Shown piece after piece: positions 8,601 to 16,819 of a stretch of 35,749 nucleotides of DNA. Under the pieces are notes generated by a model. It was not told where the DNA came from and ran no database searches. It saw nothing but the letters and a program-made list of their open reading frames with translations. Source of the stretch: CAZPUI01 sp964415525 (GTDB taxonomy: Bacteria > Acidobacteriota > Holophagae > Holophagales > Holophagaceae); NCBI GenBank assembly GCA_964415525.1, contig CAYQAS010000038.1, positions 1 to 35,749 on the forward strand. Reading direction: 5' to 3'. Position 1 is the first letter of the stretch; each line of letters begins with the position of its first letter. Made by a program: the position numbers and the translations under genes.

Positions 8601-9405
8601 CAAGATCGCCAAGCCCCGGGTCGTCATCACCGCCTTCCCCGGCTCCAACTGCGAATACGACCTCGAAGGCCGCTTCCGCGAGGCGGGTGCCGAGGTCGAG
8701 ACGCTCGTCTTCCGCAACCTGGACGCCAGCGCCGTGGAAGAGAGCCTGGACGCCATGGCCAGCGCCATCTCCCGCAGCCAGATCGTCATGATCCCCGGCG
8801 GCTTCAGCGCGGGCGACGAGCCCGAGGGCTCCGGCAAGTTCATCGCCGCCGCCTACCGCGCGCCGCGGGTGAAGGACGCCGTGCATGAGCTCCTGAAGCA
8901 GCGCGACGGCCTCGTCTGTGGCATCTGCAACGGCTTCCAGGCGCTCATCAAGCTGGGTCTCGTGCCCTACGGCGAGATTCGCGAGCAGCACCCGGATGAT
9001 CCGACGCTGACGTTCAACAACCTGCGCTACATGAGCCGCATGGCCACCACGGTCATCACGAGCAACCAGAGCCCGTGGCTGAGCCTGGTGCAGCCCGGCG
9101 ACCGCCACACCGTGGCCATCGCCCACGGCGAGGGCCGCATCGTGGGCCCCGACGCGCTGCTGCGACAGCTGCTGTCCAGCGGCCAGGTGGCTACGCAGTA
9201 CGTGAACGAGCAGGGTCAGCCGACCCTCGACATCGAGTTCAACCCCAACGGCAGCGCCCTCGCCATCGAAGGCCTCACCAGCCCCGACGGCCGCTGCTTC
9301 GGCAAGATGGCTCACCCCGAGCGCTACACCCCGAACTGCTGGAAGAACATCCCCGGCGAGAAAGACATGCGCATCTTCGAGGCGGGCGTGGGGTATTTCA
9401 AGTAG
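5629..9405 (+). CDS. purL: Phosphoribosylformylglycinamidine synthase, single-chain large form
   Basis: Fourth step of de novo purine synthesis: FGAR + glutamine + ATP to FGAM. 1258 aa, so PurS-like, PurL and PurQ parts are fused. The N-terminus (RRLFVEKKPEFAVEA, then RYDVEGL) resembles the clade found in Clostridia and Bacteroidetes. FGAM synthase core motifs include YWSDHCRHTTF, the ATP/Mg loop HNHPTEIEPFGGAATCLGG, and GGRTGRDGVGGATGSS. The C-terminal glutaminase domain starts near ITAFPGSNCEYD. It has nucleophile C1100 (GICNGFQ) and the His/Glu pair H1229/E1231 (AHPER). All key residues are intact. A very long antisense reading frame is only a composition shadow. Confidence 0.98.
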   Translation: MPDIRRLFVEKKPEFAVEARHILHDLRENLGLKALEGVRLVIRYDVEGLTDANIEAARWTIFAEPPVDTVSDETLSLGADETAFTVEYLPGQYDQRADSATQCLQLLSHGARPAVACGRVYIFKGALSPDDIARAKAYLVNPVDSREASPKKPATLNPTLPAPEDVPVLTGFSTADEAGLLQFQADHGMAMTLADLTHTQAYFRDVERREPTETELRMLDTYWSDHCRHTTFLTELTDVAVEASPFTVTAQATYGEYKALRAEVFGERLKDKPECLMDIALLPARHFKKIGKLDDQEVTSEINACSLVVDIDNTAAPGGTEQWLFMFKNETHNHPTEIEPFGGAATCLGGAIRDPLSGRAYVYQSMRVTGAGDPTVPVSETTPGKLPQRKITTEAAAGFSSYGNQIGLCTGQVVEVYDPGYVAKRMEIGAVVGAVPRAQVRREEPLPGDVIILVGGRTGRDGVGGATGSSKSHTEDSIETCGAEVQKGDAPMERKLQRLFRKAEFSQLVKKCNDFGAGGVSVAIGELADGLEIDLDVVPKKYEGLNGTELAIAESQERMAVVVEPKDAAEVIRQANAENLEAVLVAKVTAEPRLRMTWRGKTIVDLSRAFIDTNGAAQFAQACVTAPEPDGNPLVAPAVTESEIATRWMSQLADLNTCSQRGLTEKFDCTIGAGTILLPYGGRTRRTPSEAMVAKFPVQGGDTKSASAMSHGFFPQISRWSPFHGAVWAHVQAAAKLVAVGGDHHKLRFTLQEYFGKPMGDAARWGQPLAALLGALHAELAMETPAIGGKDSMSGTFKDLDVPPTLVAFAVNVVQADQVTSPEFKAFKHPVVLVELPRTAEELPDWTALEATYSRIGQLVRAGRVKAAKVVGMDGLCAALSLMAFGNEVGLALARKEAPFWFAPRPGAFVLELDSEPSHCLEGLSWTHLGTTLEEMAIHVGGHRIDLQEAMAIWEGKLEHVFPTKLEEDETTAPVPPFVPIHATERRSPALKIAKPRVVITAFPGSNCEYDLEGRFREAGAEVETLVFRNLDASAVEESLDAMASAISRSQIVMIPGGFSAGDEPEGSGKFIAAAYRAPRVKDAVHELLKQRDGLVCGICNGFQALIKLGLVPYGEIREQHPDDPTLTFNNLRYMSRMATTVITSNQSPWLSLVQPGDRHTVAIAHGEGRIVGPDALLRQLLSSGQVATQYVNEQGQPTLDIEFNPNGSALAIEGLTSPDGRCFGKMAHPERYTPNCWKNIPGEKDMRIFEAGVGYFK

Positions 9406-9427
9406 ACAAAGCCTTTCTTTTCAATTC

Positions 9428-9457
9428 AAAGACCGCGTCATCATCGGCGCGGTTTTT
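9428..9457 (+). terminator. Rho-independent terminator after purL
   Basis: ACCGCG (9432-9437), a 10-nt loop, then CGCGGT running into TTTTT (9453-9457). An A-rich flank on the 5' side can pair with the T-run. It lies 26 nt after the purL stop codon. Confidence 0.7.
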
Positions 9458-9534
9458 GAATGTCGGGAAGAATGGGTGCATGAGGGTTCAGAGAGCGTAG
9501 GGTGATAGCCGGAAGTCACCCAGGAGGACCTCGC

Positions 9535-9966
9535 ATGAAGCGCCTCACCCTTCCTTTCGTCTTTGCCCTCGCGCTCACGCCCGCCCGAGCCCAGGTCAAC
9601 ATCCGCATCGACATCGGCCTGCCGCCCTTGCCACGACTCGTGCTGGTGCAGCCGGGCATCCAGGTGGTCGAAGGCTTCGGGGAGGAAGTCTTCTTCCACA
9701 GCGGCTGGTACTGGTGCCGTCGTCCCAACGGCTGGTACCGTTCCCGATCCCACAAGACCCACTTCGAATGGGTCGAGCCGCGAAGGGTTCCGACCACACT
9801 GAATCGGATGCCCCCCGGCCATTACAAGAATTGGCATCGCGAGCGCGCCGAGGAACGACGCGAGGAGAAGCAGGATCGGAAGATGGAGCGACACGAAGAT
9901 CGCCGCGAAGACCGTCGCGAACACCGGAAGCATAAAAAGGAGCACCGCGAGCATCGCGACCACTGA
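9535..9966 (+). CDS. Secreted basic/charged-tail hypothetical protein
   Basis: 143 aa. ATG 9535 is chosen because AGGAGG lies 7 nt upstream and a signal peptide follows directly (MKRLTLPFVFALALTPARAQ). The mature first half is rich in aromatic residues (FFHSGWYWCRRPNGWYRS, then PPGHYKNWH), a pattern seen in small periplasmic proteins of unknown function. From about residue 104 the chain is almost entirely Arg/Glu/His/Lys/Asp in a mixed-charge helix with repeated RRE, HED and EHR units. No catalytic motif is visible. It sits alone between purL and the dockerin protein, both gaps exceeding 100 nt. Function unknown. Confidence 0.8.
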   Translation: MKRLTLPFVFALALTPARAQVNIRIDIGLPPLPRLVLVQPGIQVVEGFGEEVFFHSGWYWCRRPNGWYRSRSHKTHFEWVEPRRVPTTLNRMPPGHYKNWHRERAEERREEKQDRKMERHEDRREDRREHRKHKKEHREHRDH

Positions 9967-10148
9967 AGAAAGGCTCGCGCTGCACCTTTTGTCGCCACGA
10001 GGATCGATTCTCCCATAATGCGGTTTTCATTGCCGGGCATCCTCTACCCACCACCCGCGAGAAGTTGTGCTTGTGGCATGTTAGAGGGGGGCCGGACGCG
10101 TCATTCGAGATGCCTGGGCCGCACTCAACCTAGGCTTCCGGAGGCTCC

Positions 10149-13100
10149 ATGCCCGCCCGATGGCAATCATCTCTCATTGCACTGCTCGTACTTGGCCAAC
10201 TCAGCCTGGTGTCCGCCGACGAACCCCTGAGCCTCGGCGCACGGCGGAGAATCCTGCCCGCACGCACGGGCCCTCGCGTGCTCAAGGGACACGATCTGGC
10301 TACGGCTCGCATCGCGGCGAACCGTGAGTGGTTCGGCACCCCTGCCACCCCCGCCTACCTCGACTTCAAAGCGCGCTTGGCCACGGCGGAACTCAATCGA
10401 TGGCCCGCGAGCTTCGGCATGGGGCGCACCGCCCAATCCCGCCCGGGCATGGAAGCCGTCCCGGCCAATACCTGGGCATCCCTCGGCCCCACGAGCAACC
10501 TGATTTCGGCCTCCTTTCCGGACATTGACAGTGGCCGCCCCAGTGCCGTGGTGGCGGATCCCCGGAGCGACCGCAAGATCCTCTACGTGGCCACCAGCGG
10601 GGGCGGCGTTTTCAAGTGCAGCAACGCAGACCACAGCCTTCCCGCGGATGCCTGGGTATGGACCTGCCTCACGGACAAGCTGCCCGCCAGCAGTGCCTCG
10701 GGCAATGTGGCCACGGGCTCCCTGGCCCTGGATCCGGCGAACCCCGACACCCTGTTCCTGGGTCTTGGGGACCATGTGGACGCGGAGGGCCGCGGCCTCT
10801 ACAAGTCCACGGACGGTGGCCTGTCCTGGGTCGCTGCCACCGGCCTCGGCAATGCCACTCGCATCGGCTCCATCCTGGTGGTCAACAGCACCACCATCCT
10901 GGCGGGCACCAATGACGGCCTGAAGATCAGCACCAACGGCGGCGCCTCCTTCGCTCCCGTCTCAGGGGCAGTGGCATCCCGCCACATCTGGAGCCTGACC
11001 CGCGTTGGGACCACCCTGCTGGCTTCCCTCGGAGGCATCAGCGATGGCAATGGAAACCTCGTGACCCCCGGTCAGGTCTATCGCTCCATGGACAATGGTG
11101 CGACCTGGAGCCAGGCGGCCCTGCCGACCACGGTGAACCCCGACCGCATCACACTCGCCGGATCCCCTGCCAGCGGCACGACGGCCTGGGGCATCTACTC
11201 GGACCCCGAGACGGATGAGGTTGCCAAGGGCCTGCTGAAGACGACGGATGGCGGCGGAACCTGGAGCTTCGTCTCGGCTCCGCTGGTCGCGGGGGGGCTC
11301 TTCCAGGGCATCGGCAACCAGATGGACACGGATGGTGGGCAGAGCAGCTACAACCAGGGGCTCGCAGTGGATCCTCTGGATGCCAACCGCATCTTCGTGG
11401 CGGCCAACCTGGCCCTCTATCGAACCGAGGATGGCGGCCAGTCCTGGACCCAGTTTTCCCACTGGTATGCAAGCCGTCACGTGTATACCCACGCGGATTT
11501 CCACACTACCGGCTGGTCCGGCGACGGCAGCACCCTCTTCATTGGCAATGACGGTGGCCTGGCCATCATCCGTGCGCCCCGCCTGGACTCCACCAAGATC
11601 CCCACCTCCTCCTCCGGTTCGGTGGCGTCCGACCCGACCTTCATCGACAACCGCCGCAACCTCGGCCTCGCGACCCATCTCTGCTACAACCTGGGTTCGA
11701 CCATCGCCAAGACTCCTGCCGACAGCCGCTACCGCATCACACTGGGGCTTCAGGACAACGGCACCCGGGTGCGCCGGGATGCCTCCGCCGGTGGCGGTGC
11801 TCCCATGCAGACCAGCAGCGTCTTCGAGGACGGCATCGGCGGTGACGGTTTCGGCACCCTGATCCACCGCACCGACGGCAACAAGATGCTTGGCACCCTC
11901 TACTATTCGCGGGTGCTCCGCAGCTCCAACGGAGGTGGCTCGTTCAGTGACGCGTTCGACGGCATCGCCGAAGCCGACAATGATAAAACAGGGGTGTTCT
12001 CAACCAAACTCGCCTATGGCGACACGGACGACACCGTCTACACCTTTAGCAAAGTCAATATCTACAAGAGTACCGATTTCGCAGGCTCCTGGACGGCCTT
12101 GGGCACTTCCGGCCTGCCCACGGACCGGAGCATCCGCAACGTAGGTGCTGCCCTTCACAATCCCAATGCGATTGCCCTGGCCCTGAACGGTGGCCGCGTT
12201 GCAGTGACCTACAGCGCGGGCGCAACCTGGACCTCCAGCTCGGACATCACCGGCGGAGCGCTGAACACGAGCTACATCGCGTTCAACACCGAGAACGACC
12301 AGACCCTCTACTTGACCAGTGTCTCTGGGAGTGCCACCAAGCATCACCTCTGGAAATCCACAAACAGTGGTGCTTCCTGGAGCCCCCTGGATGGCGAGGC
12401 CAGTGCTTCCAACGGTTTTCCCTTCGGCATTCCCGTCCACGTCATCCAGAACATGCCCGGTCAGGCGTCCCAGCTCTATGCCGGCACGGATTTCGGGGTC
12501 TACCGGAGCCTGGACGGCGGGGCGACCTGGGCCCGTTTCGGCGAGGGACTGCCCCTGGTGGCCACCCGCGATCTCTATCTGGCGCCAGACGGTTCATTCA
12601 TCCGTGCGGCGACATTCGGCCGGGGCGTGTGGGAACTCCAACTGACGGCACCCGTCCCCACCACCGTGATCAATCCGACGGCGGCCACCCTCATCACGGG
12701 TGGCACCCATGACTTCACCGCCACCGCCACGGGTTGGACCACCAGCAACAAGGTGACCTGGACCGCAGCCGCCGGCAGTTTCGCCTCCACCCAGACCCTC
12801 GGCGATGGCACGACCACCAACCGCTACACCGCCCCCGCCACCGTCGGCGGCCCCTTTGCCCTCGCGGCCACCAGCGTCGATGGCGGCACCCCCGCCACGG
12901 CCAACATCACCGTGGTGGATCCCTCTACCGTCACGGTGAACGTCACCCCCACGGCAACCTCCGTCAGCACGGGACGTACGGTGACTCTTACCGGCGCCGT
13001 CACGGGGATCACCGATACTCGGCTCACCTGGAGCGCATCCGGCGGCAATCTGAGCGCCACCAGTGGCGCCACGGTCACCTGGACCGCCCCTGCCACCGTC

Positions 13101-13592
13101 GGGGCCTACACCGTCACCGCCACAAGTGCCGCCGCAACCAGTCGCACGAAGGTCACGAACCTCACGGTGACCGAAGTCGTTCCCGTCAGCCTACAGCTCA
13201 ATGCCAATGCCATCACGGTTCTGCCTGGCGGCAGTTTCGGATTCACCGTCACCGGCGATCAGGGGGGCGGCGTGACCTGGATGGCCACCGCTCCGACGAC
13301 CATCTCTGCCGCTGGCCAATTCACCGCGCCGTCAACGGCGCCCCTGACGGACCTCACCTTCACCGTCACCGCCACCAGCAAGCTGGATCCCACCAAGACA
13401 GCCACCGCCACCGTCACGGTCCGATCCATGGATCTGAACAAGGATGGCGTGGTGAACAGCCGGGATCTCCTGGTGCTCGCGAAGCAGTGGGGGACGGCGG
13501 GCGCCGCCTCCGGCACGGAAGCCACGGCGAACCTCAAGGGTTCCGGCACCGTCGATGCCACCGACCTCAACGCGCTGCTCGGCCTTCTGTGA
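10149..13592 (+). CDS. Secreted Asp-box beta-propeller protein with Ig-like domains and C-terminal dockerin
   Basis: 1147 aa with a Sec signal (LIALLVLGQLSLVSA) and a GGAGG ribosome site. Residues about 115-830 form a sialidase/sortilin-like propeller region with around ten Asp-box motifs (KSTDGGLSW, RSMDNGATW, KTTDGGGTW, RTEDGGQSW, KSTNSGASW, RSLDGGATW and weaker ones). Three Ig-like/Big-type beta domains follow (about 835-1094), rich in Thr/Ala/Val. Residues 1095-1147 match a type I dockerin: DLNKDGVVNSRDLLVLAKQWG is a canonical calcium-loop F-hand, and NLKGSGTVDATDLNALLGLL is a second, slightly degenerate one (Asn in place of the first Asp). Asp-box proteins include glycosidases, but no sialidase arginine triad could be identified, so I do not call an enzyme. 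The next gene starts 15 nt later. Confidence 0.88.
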   Translation: MPARWQSSLIALLVLGQLSLVSADEPLSLGARRRILPARTGPRVLKGHDLATARIAANREWFGTPATPAYLDFKARLATAELNRWPASFGMGRTAQSRPGMEAVPANTWASLGPTSNLISASFPDIDSGRPSAVVADPRSDRKILYVATSGGGVFKCSNADHSLPADAWVWTCLTDKLPASSASGNVATGSLALDPANPDTLFLGLGDHVDAEGRGLYKSTDGGLSWVAATGLGNATRIGSILVVNSTTILAGTNDGLKISTNGGASFAPVSGAVASRHIWSLTRVGTTLLASLGGISDGNGNLVTPGQVYRSMDNGATWSQAALPTTVNPDRITLAGSPASGTTAWGIYSDPETDEVAKGLLKTTDGGGTWSFVSAPLVAGGLFQGIGNQMDTDGGQSSYNQGLAVDPLDANRIFVAANLALYRTEDGGQSWTQFSHWYASRHVYTHADFHTTGWSGDGSTLFIGNDGGLAIIRAPRLDSTKIPTSSSGSVASDPTFIDNRRNLGLATHLCYNLGSTIAKTPADSRYRITLGLQDNGTRVRRDASAGGGAPMQTSSVFEDGIGGDGFGTLIHRTDGNKMLGTLYYSRVLRSSNGGGSFSDAFDGIAEADNDKTGVFSTKLAYGDTDDTVYTFSKVNIYKSTDFAGSWTALGTSGLPTDRSIRNVGAALHNPNAIALALNGGRVAVTYSAGATWTSSSDITGGALNTSYIAFNTENDQTLYLTSVSGSATKHHLWKSTNSGASWSPLDGEASASNGFPFGIPVHVIQNMPGQASQLYAGTDFGVYRSLDGGATWARFGEGLPLVATRDLYLAPDGSFIRAATFGRGVWELQLTAPVPTTVINPTAATLITGGTHDFTATATGWTTSNKVTWTAAAGSFASTQTLGDGTTTNRYTAPATVGGPFALAATSVDGGTPATANITVVDPSTVTVNVTPTATSVSTGRTVTLTGAVTGITDTRLTWSASGGNLSATSGATVTWTAPATVGAYTVTATSAAATSRTKVTNLTVTEVVPVSLQLNANAITVLPGGSFGFTVTGDQGGGVTWMATAPTTISAAGQFTAPSTAPLTDLTFTVTATSKLDPTKTATATVTVRSMDLNKDGVVNSRDLLVLAKQWGTAGAASGTEATANLKGSGTVDATDLNALLGLL

Positions 13593-13606
13593 GAAAGGGA
13601 TCATCC

Positions 13607-14185
13607 ATGTCACGCCTCAGCCTCATCGCAAGTGCCCTGATCCTCGGCCTCCTCGTCTCCTGCAGCAACGGAGGCGGCACTCCGACGCCCACACCCCCGT
13701 CGACGGCGACGGCACTCGCCTACACGGATCCCGCCTCGGGCACCTTTCAGCTCCGGAAGAGCGCCAGCCTGAGCACGCCGACCCACCTGGTCCTGGAGGT
13801 CTACGGTCCCGCCGCTCCCACCGGCAGCGGCGTCAGCATCACCCTGACCGCGGACGGTAACCGCGCCGCCTGGGGCAACGTGAGTCCGGCAGATGCTTCT
13901 ACCACCTATGTCAGCAACGGCGCGGTGTTCAGCCTTGGCGGCCCACCCCAGATCCTCAAGGCCAAGGTCAGCGGCAACACCCTGCTCGCCACGGTATCTG
14001 AGAAGGGTTTCGGCACCGCCAAGGCCCTGAACGGCCCCCTGCTCCGGGTGGCGCTGGACCTCAAGCCCGGCATCACGCCCGGCGCCGTGACGCTCTCCGC
14101 GGACCCCACCAAGTGCCAAGTGCTCCAGGGGGACGGCACCCTGGCACCCCTGGCCCTGACCGTGGGCAGCCTCAGCGCCCAGTAG
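13607..14185 (+). CDS. Lipoprotein with a cohesin-like beta-sandwich, partner of the upstream dockerin protein
   Basis: 192 aa beginning with a lipoprotein signal (SALILGLLVSC, lipobox Cys at about residue 19) and a Thr/Pro linker. The body has cohesin-style strand spacing. An early LVLEVYGP strand is followed by an AAWGNV segment, then LKAKVSGNTLLATVSEKG, then GPLLRVALDLKPG, and a final strand set ending DGTLAPLALTVGSLS. That order resembles type I cohesins, but I could not align it rigorously. It forms a two-gene unit with the dockerin-bearing protein (15-nt gap) and ends at a strong terminator. Inference: it anchors the dockerin protein to the membrane. It could also simply be an unrelated beta-sandwich lipoprotein. 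Confidence 0.7.
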   Translation: MSRLSLIASALILGLLVSCSNGGGTPTPTPPSTATALAYTDPASGTFQLRKSASLSTPTHLVLEVYGPAAPTGSGVSITLTADGNRAAWGNVSPADASTTYVSNGAVFSLGGPPQILKAKVSGNTLLATVSEKGFGTAKALNGPLLRVALDLKPGITPGAVTLSADPTKCQVLQGDGTLAPLALTVGSLSAQ

Positions 14186-14204
14186 CCAATACCTTCAGAC
14201 GAAG

Positions 14205-14232
14205 AAGGGGGCCCACAGACGTGGGCCCCTTT
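14205..14232. terminator. Strong bidirectional terminator
   Basis: Stem of about 11-12 bp around the tetraloop AGAC (14217-14220): AAGGGGGCCCAC pairs with GTGGGCCCCTTT with one G-T wobble. It lies between the convergent lipoprotein gene (stop 14185) and the minus-strand gene ending at 14233, so it probably serves both. Confidence 0.8.
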
Positions 14233-14691
14233 CTATCGCTCGTGGTCTCCCCGGGGACGTCCCACCGGCAGGGGGTGGGAATCCACCTCGGACACCGCCC
14301 ACGCCAAGCGCCGCCCGCGCCGCCAGAGTTCCACCACCACCCGGTCTTCGGTGCGGGGCACATGGGGCCAGGTCCCGCCCACATGCCAGGTGCCTGCGGT
14401 GTCGGAAGTGACGGTGAGGACCACCCGCGCCTGTGGGCCCAGCTGCTTCTGGGCATGGGCGGCCTTCTTGAGGCCCGGCACCTGGGAAGCGCTGGCCTGC
14501 CAGGCCCGCAACTCCGCGGCGGGCGGCACCTTGGCCCCCTCGAAGACGACATCGGCCTCGAAGCGGGGAGGTGGCACTGGGCCCCTGGGTTCCACTCCGG
14601 CCCCCCAGGCGACACTGGCAGAACGGATCTGGAGGGTGCCCGGACCCACGGCCAGAAGCGGCAGAGCGGAGAGGAACAGAAGGCGGCGCAT
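14233..14691 (-). CDS. Secreted hypothetical protein
   Basis: 152 aa with a short signal peptide (MRRLLFLSALPLLAVGP). The mature part is one presumed beta-rich domain: VVFEGAKVPPAAELRAWQ, RVVLTVTSDTAGTWHVGGTW, then DRVVVELWRRGRRLAWAVSEVD. No cysteines or catalytic motifs are visible. It has no Shine-Dalgarno sequence but carries a TAGACT box 6 nt before the ATG. It lies downstream of, and on the same strand as, TonB-dependent receptor 1 (67 nt gap) with its own promoter. Not recognised; function unknown. Confidence 0.75.
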   Translation of the reverse strand: MRRLLFLSALPLLAVGPGTLQIRSASVAWGAGVEPRGPVPPPRFEADVVFEGAKVPPAAELRAWQASASQVPGLKKAAHAQKQLGPQARVVLTVTSDTAGTWHVGGTWPHVPRTEDRVVVELWRRGRRLAWAVSEVDSHPLPVGRPRGDHER

Positions 14692-14706
14692 GCCCCCAGT
14701 CTATCG
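14689..14706 (-). promoter_or_regulatory. Leaderless-type promoter/start, 18-bp motif copy 1
   Basis: On the minus strand the sequence CGATAGACTGGGGGCATG includes a -10-like TAGACT, a 6-nt discriminator GGGGGC and the ATG of the 14691 gene. The identical 18 bp occurs at the start of the gene at 22263. With no ribosome site present, transcription probably begins at or next to the A of the ATG. Confidence 0.55.
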
Positions 14707-14758
14707 GGCGCCTTCGGCATGCGAGAAGCCGGGGCCCCCATAGATGGTCCCGAGCGTC

Positions 14759-16819
14759 TCAGAAACGCCAGACGAGGTCCGCCGTCACCCGACGGTCGTA
14801 GGTGGGCAGGGGAGCGTGGCCTCCGTAATAGGGCTGCAGAACGGGATGATCCACATTGGTGATGTTCTGGACCCCCAGTCGCGCCTCGGTATTCGGCCCC
14901 AGGCAGTCCTTCCAGGTGACGTTCAGATCGATCAGCACCCGGGCCGGGATCGGCGCGCTTTCAGTCACGTTGGGCAACAGACTCCAGGGTGGGATGCCGG
15001 ACTGGGCCGAACGCGGCGTCTGGGCCTCCCGCCTTGAAATGTAGTGCAGGCTTGGAGCCAGCTGGATGGCCCCGAGCTTCACATGGGCCCCGGCATTGAG
15101 CTTGAAGCTGGCGGCAGACAGGAAGTGCTGCTGGTCCCCACTCAGGTAGAAGGGATCCGATCCCGCTTCCGGCAGCGTGTAGGCGATATTGGCGAAGCCG
15201 CCCCAGTCCGATTCCTTCAGCTCCAGGCTCGCCTCCACCCCCTTGGCACGCATGGCGCCGGCGTTGACGATGAAAAAGTCGTAGTCATCCAGGGCAAAGG
15301 AGATGGCACGAGTCACCGCCAGGCGGTAGAGGTTGATCTGCCCTGACAGCGTCGGCGTGATGCGCCAGCCCAATTCCAGTTCCGTGGTCCGGATCAGCTC
15401 CGGTTTGAGGACACCCCTGAAGGAGAAGAAGGTGCTGTAGGTCTGGAAGAGGGTGGGCTCCCGGAAGGCCTCCTGGTAGAGCAGCTTGGCGTTGAAGTCC
15501 CCCAGGAAGTAGGTGACACCAAACCGCGGGGCAAAGGCGTGGTTGAGGCGGTCATCCTGGTAACGCGCACCAGCGGTGACACCGAAGTCTCCCAACTGAT
15601 GGGAATACTCCATATAGCCGTATGTCGTCTGGAGCGTCACCTGCGCCAGCCGCTTGGCAGGATCCGCGAGATCCCACATCGCGCCTTTGTTTTCCAAACT
15701 CACGCTGCGTTCCCAGTCGTGCTGGTAGCCACCACCCAGGAGGAGCACACCAGGGAAGGAAGGGGTCCAACGCAACGCCACGTCCGCCGTAAAGCGAGAC
15801 CGCTCCGTGCCGGTGTGGTTCACACCACTCGAGGTCTTGCTCTGGGGGAACAGCGCGCCTCCGGTGTTCTGGATGCCCTCGATCCAACTCTCTACGGTCC
15901 AGGCAGGGAGGATGGCATCGCTCCGCCGGATCTTCAGCGCCTGGACGGTGCGCCCCAGCGTGCCCAGGGTGCCCAGTTCGAGCCCAGCCACCTCCGGATC
16001 CCGTGGGCCCGTGCCATTTTCGTCCACCTGAGCATCCTGCCGGGCGATGCGCACAAAGCTCAGAGTCGTGCCCAGGGCCGAGACCTGACCCGTGAGATAG
16101 CTCGATTCTCCGCGCGTGTTGCCCTTGTCCTGGGGGAAGGTCTTGCCCGTGAAGAACGTGTCCGTGTAAGGCTTCCGGCTGAAGGGCGTGGTCTGGAAGC
16201 CTCCGCTGAGGCTCATGGCCACACCTTCGCGGGTCTCGGCGCAGCTGGTGAAGTAGATGCCCTGGCCCGAATCCCCGGCACCCAGGGTGGTGGCCCGGAC
16301 CACGGCGCGCCCGCCGTTGAGCCCCTGAGGCCTGCGGGTGATGACGTTGATGACCGCCACGCCGGCAAATTGCCCGTAAACCGAGCTTCCTGGCCCGCGG
16401 ATCACCTCCACCCGTTCAATGAGCTCTCCAGGAATCAGGCCGCTGCCCAGGTAGTTCACGTTGCCGTTGTGCAGAGGGCTGATGGTGATGCCATCCACCA
16501 TGATCAGCGCCTTGCCCTCGTGGGCCCAGATGCCCCGCTCGATCAGGCCCACGAGCTTGGTGCCGTCATGCCCGAATTCGAAGCCAGGAAGGGATCGGAG
16601 GATGTCCGAAAGGTCCCGCCAGCCGTAACGCTCGATCTCGGCACGGGTTACCACGGAGACGATGGAGGGCGCCCGCTTGGCCTGCTGACTGCGGCGGCTC
16701 GCGATCTCCACCTTGATGTCGAGCAGACTCTCAAGATCATCCGGAGTGCTCTGGGCCGCCAGGGAGGCCGCCAGGCCAAGCCCCGCCAGGATGGTCCGTG
16801 AGGAGGCCAGCGAATCCAT
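14759..16819 (-). CDS. TonB-dependent outer-membrane receptor 1
   Basis: 686-aa outer-membrane active transporter. Signal peptide (about residues 1-22, ending SLAAQS), then the segment DLESLLDIKVEIASRRSQ typical of one TonB receptor branch. The plug domain follows (APSIVSVVTRAEIERYGWRDLSDILRSLPGFEF, then RVEVIRGPGSSVYGQFAGVAVINVITRR) and then a 22-strand-type barrel. It ends in Phe (VWRF), as outer-membrane barrels do. A good ribosome site (GGAGG) precedes ATG 16819. It is a clear paralogue of the receptor at 32785-34893, sharing the GIWAHEGKAL(I/V)(M/L)VDGIT plug segment and the ...HAP(L/V)P..DRRVT end. Neither has transport partners beside it, so the substrate is unknown. Confidence 0.95.
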   Translation of the reverse strand: MDSLASSRTILAGLGLAASLAAQSTPDDLESLLDIKVEIASRRSQQAKRAPSIVSVVTRAEIERYGWRDLSDILRSLPGFEFGHDGTKLVGLIERGIWAHEGKALIMVDGITISPLHNGNVNYLGSGLIPGELIERVEVIRGPGSSVYGQFAGVAVINVITRRPQGLNGGRAVVRATTLGAGDSGQGIYFTSCAETREGVAMSLSGGFQTTPFSRKPYTDTFFTGKTFPQDKGNTRGESSYLTGQVSALGTTLSFVRIARQDAQVDENGTGPRDPEVAGLELGTLGTLGRTVQALKIRRSDAILPAWTVESWIEGIQNTGGALFPQSKTSSGVNHTGTERSRFTADVALRWTPSFPGVLLLGGGYQHDWERSVSLENKGAMWDLADPAKRLAQVTLQTTYGYMEYSHQLGDFGVTAGARYQDDRLNHAFAPRFGVTYFLGDFNAKLLYQEAFREPTLFQTYSTFFSFRGVLKPELIRTTELELGWRITPTLSGQINLYRLAVTRAISFALDDYDFFIVNAGAMRAKGVEASLELKESDWGGFANIAYTLPEAGSDPFYLSGDQQHFLSAASFKLNAGAHVKLGAIQLAPSLHYISRREAQTPRSAQSGIPPWSLLPNVTESAPIPARVLIDLNVTWKDCLGPNTEARLGVQNITNVDHPVLQPYYGGHAPLPTYDRRVTADLVWRF

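Noticed and set aside
5566..9315. Very long minus-strand open frame (about 1249 codons) antisense to purL
   Set aside because: Product is His/Gly/Leu/Val low-complexity without any motif, and the opposite strand has a complete purL with all catalytic residues. A GC-rich third-position shadow.
12734..13606. Upstream extension of the cohesin-like lipoprotein frame into the dockerin gene
   Set aside because: The extension reads Arg/His-rich out-of-frame sequence. The lipoprotein signal starts at 13607, which is the natural start.
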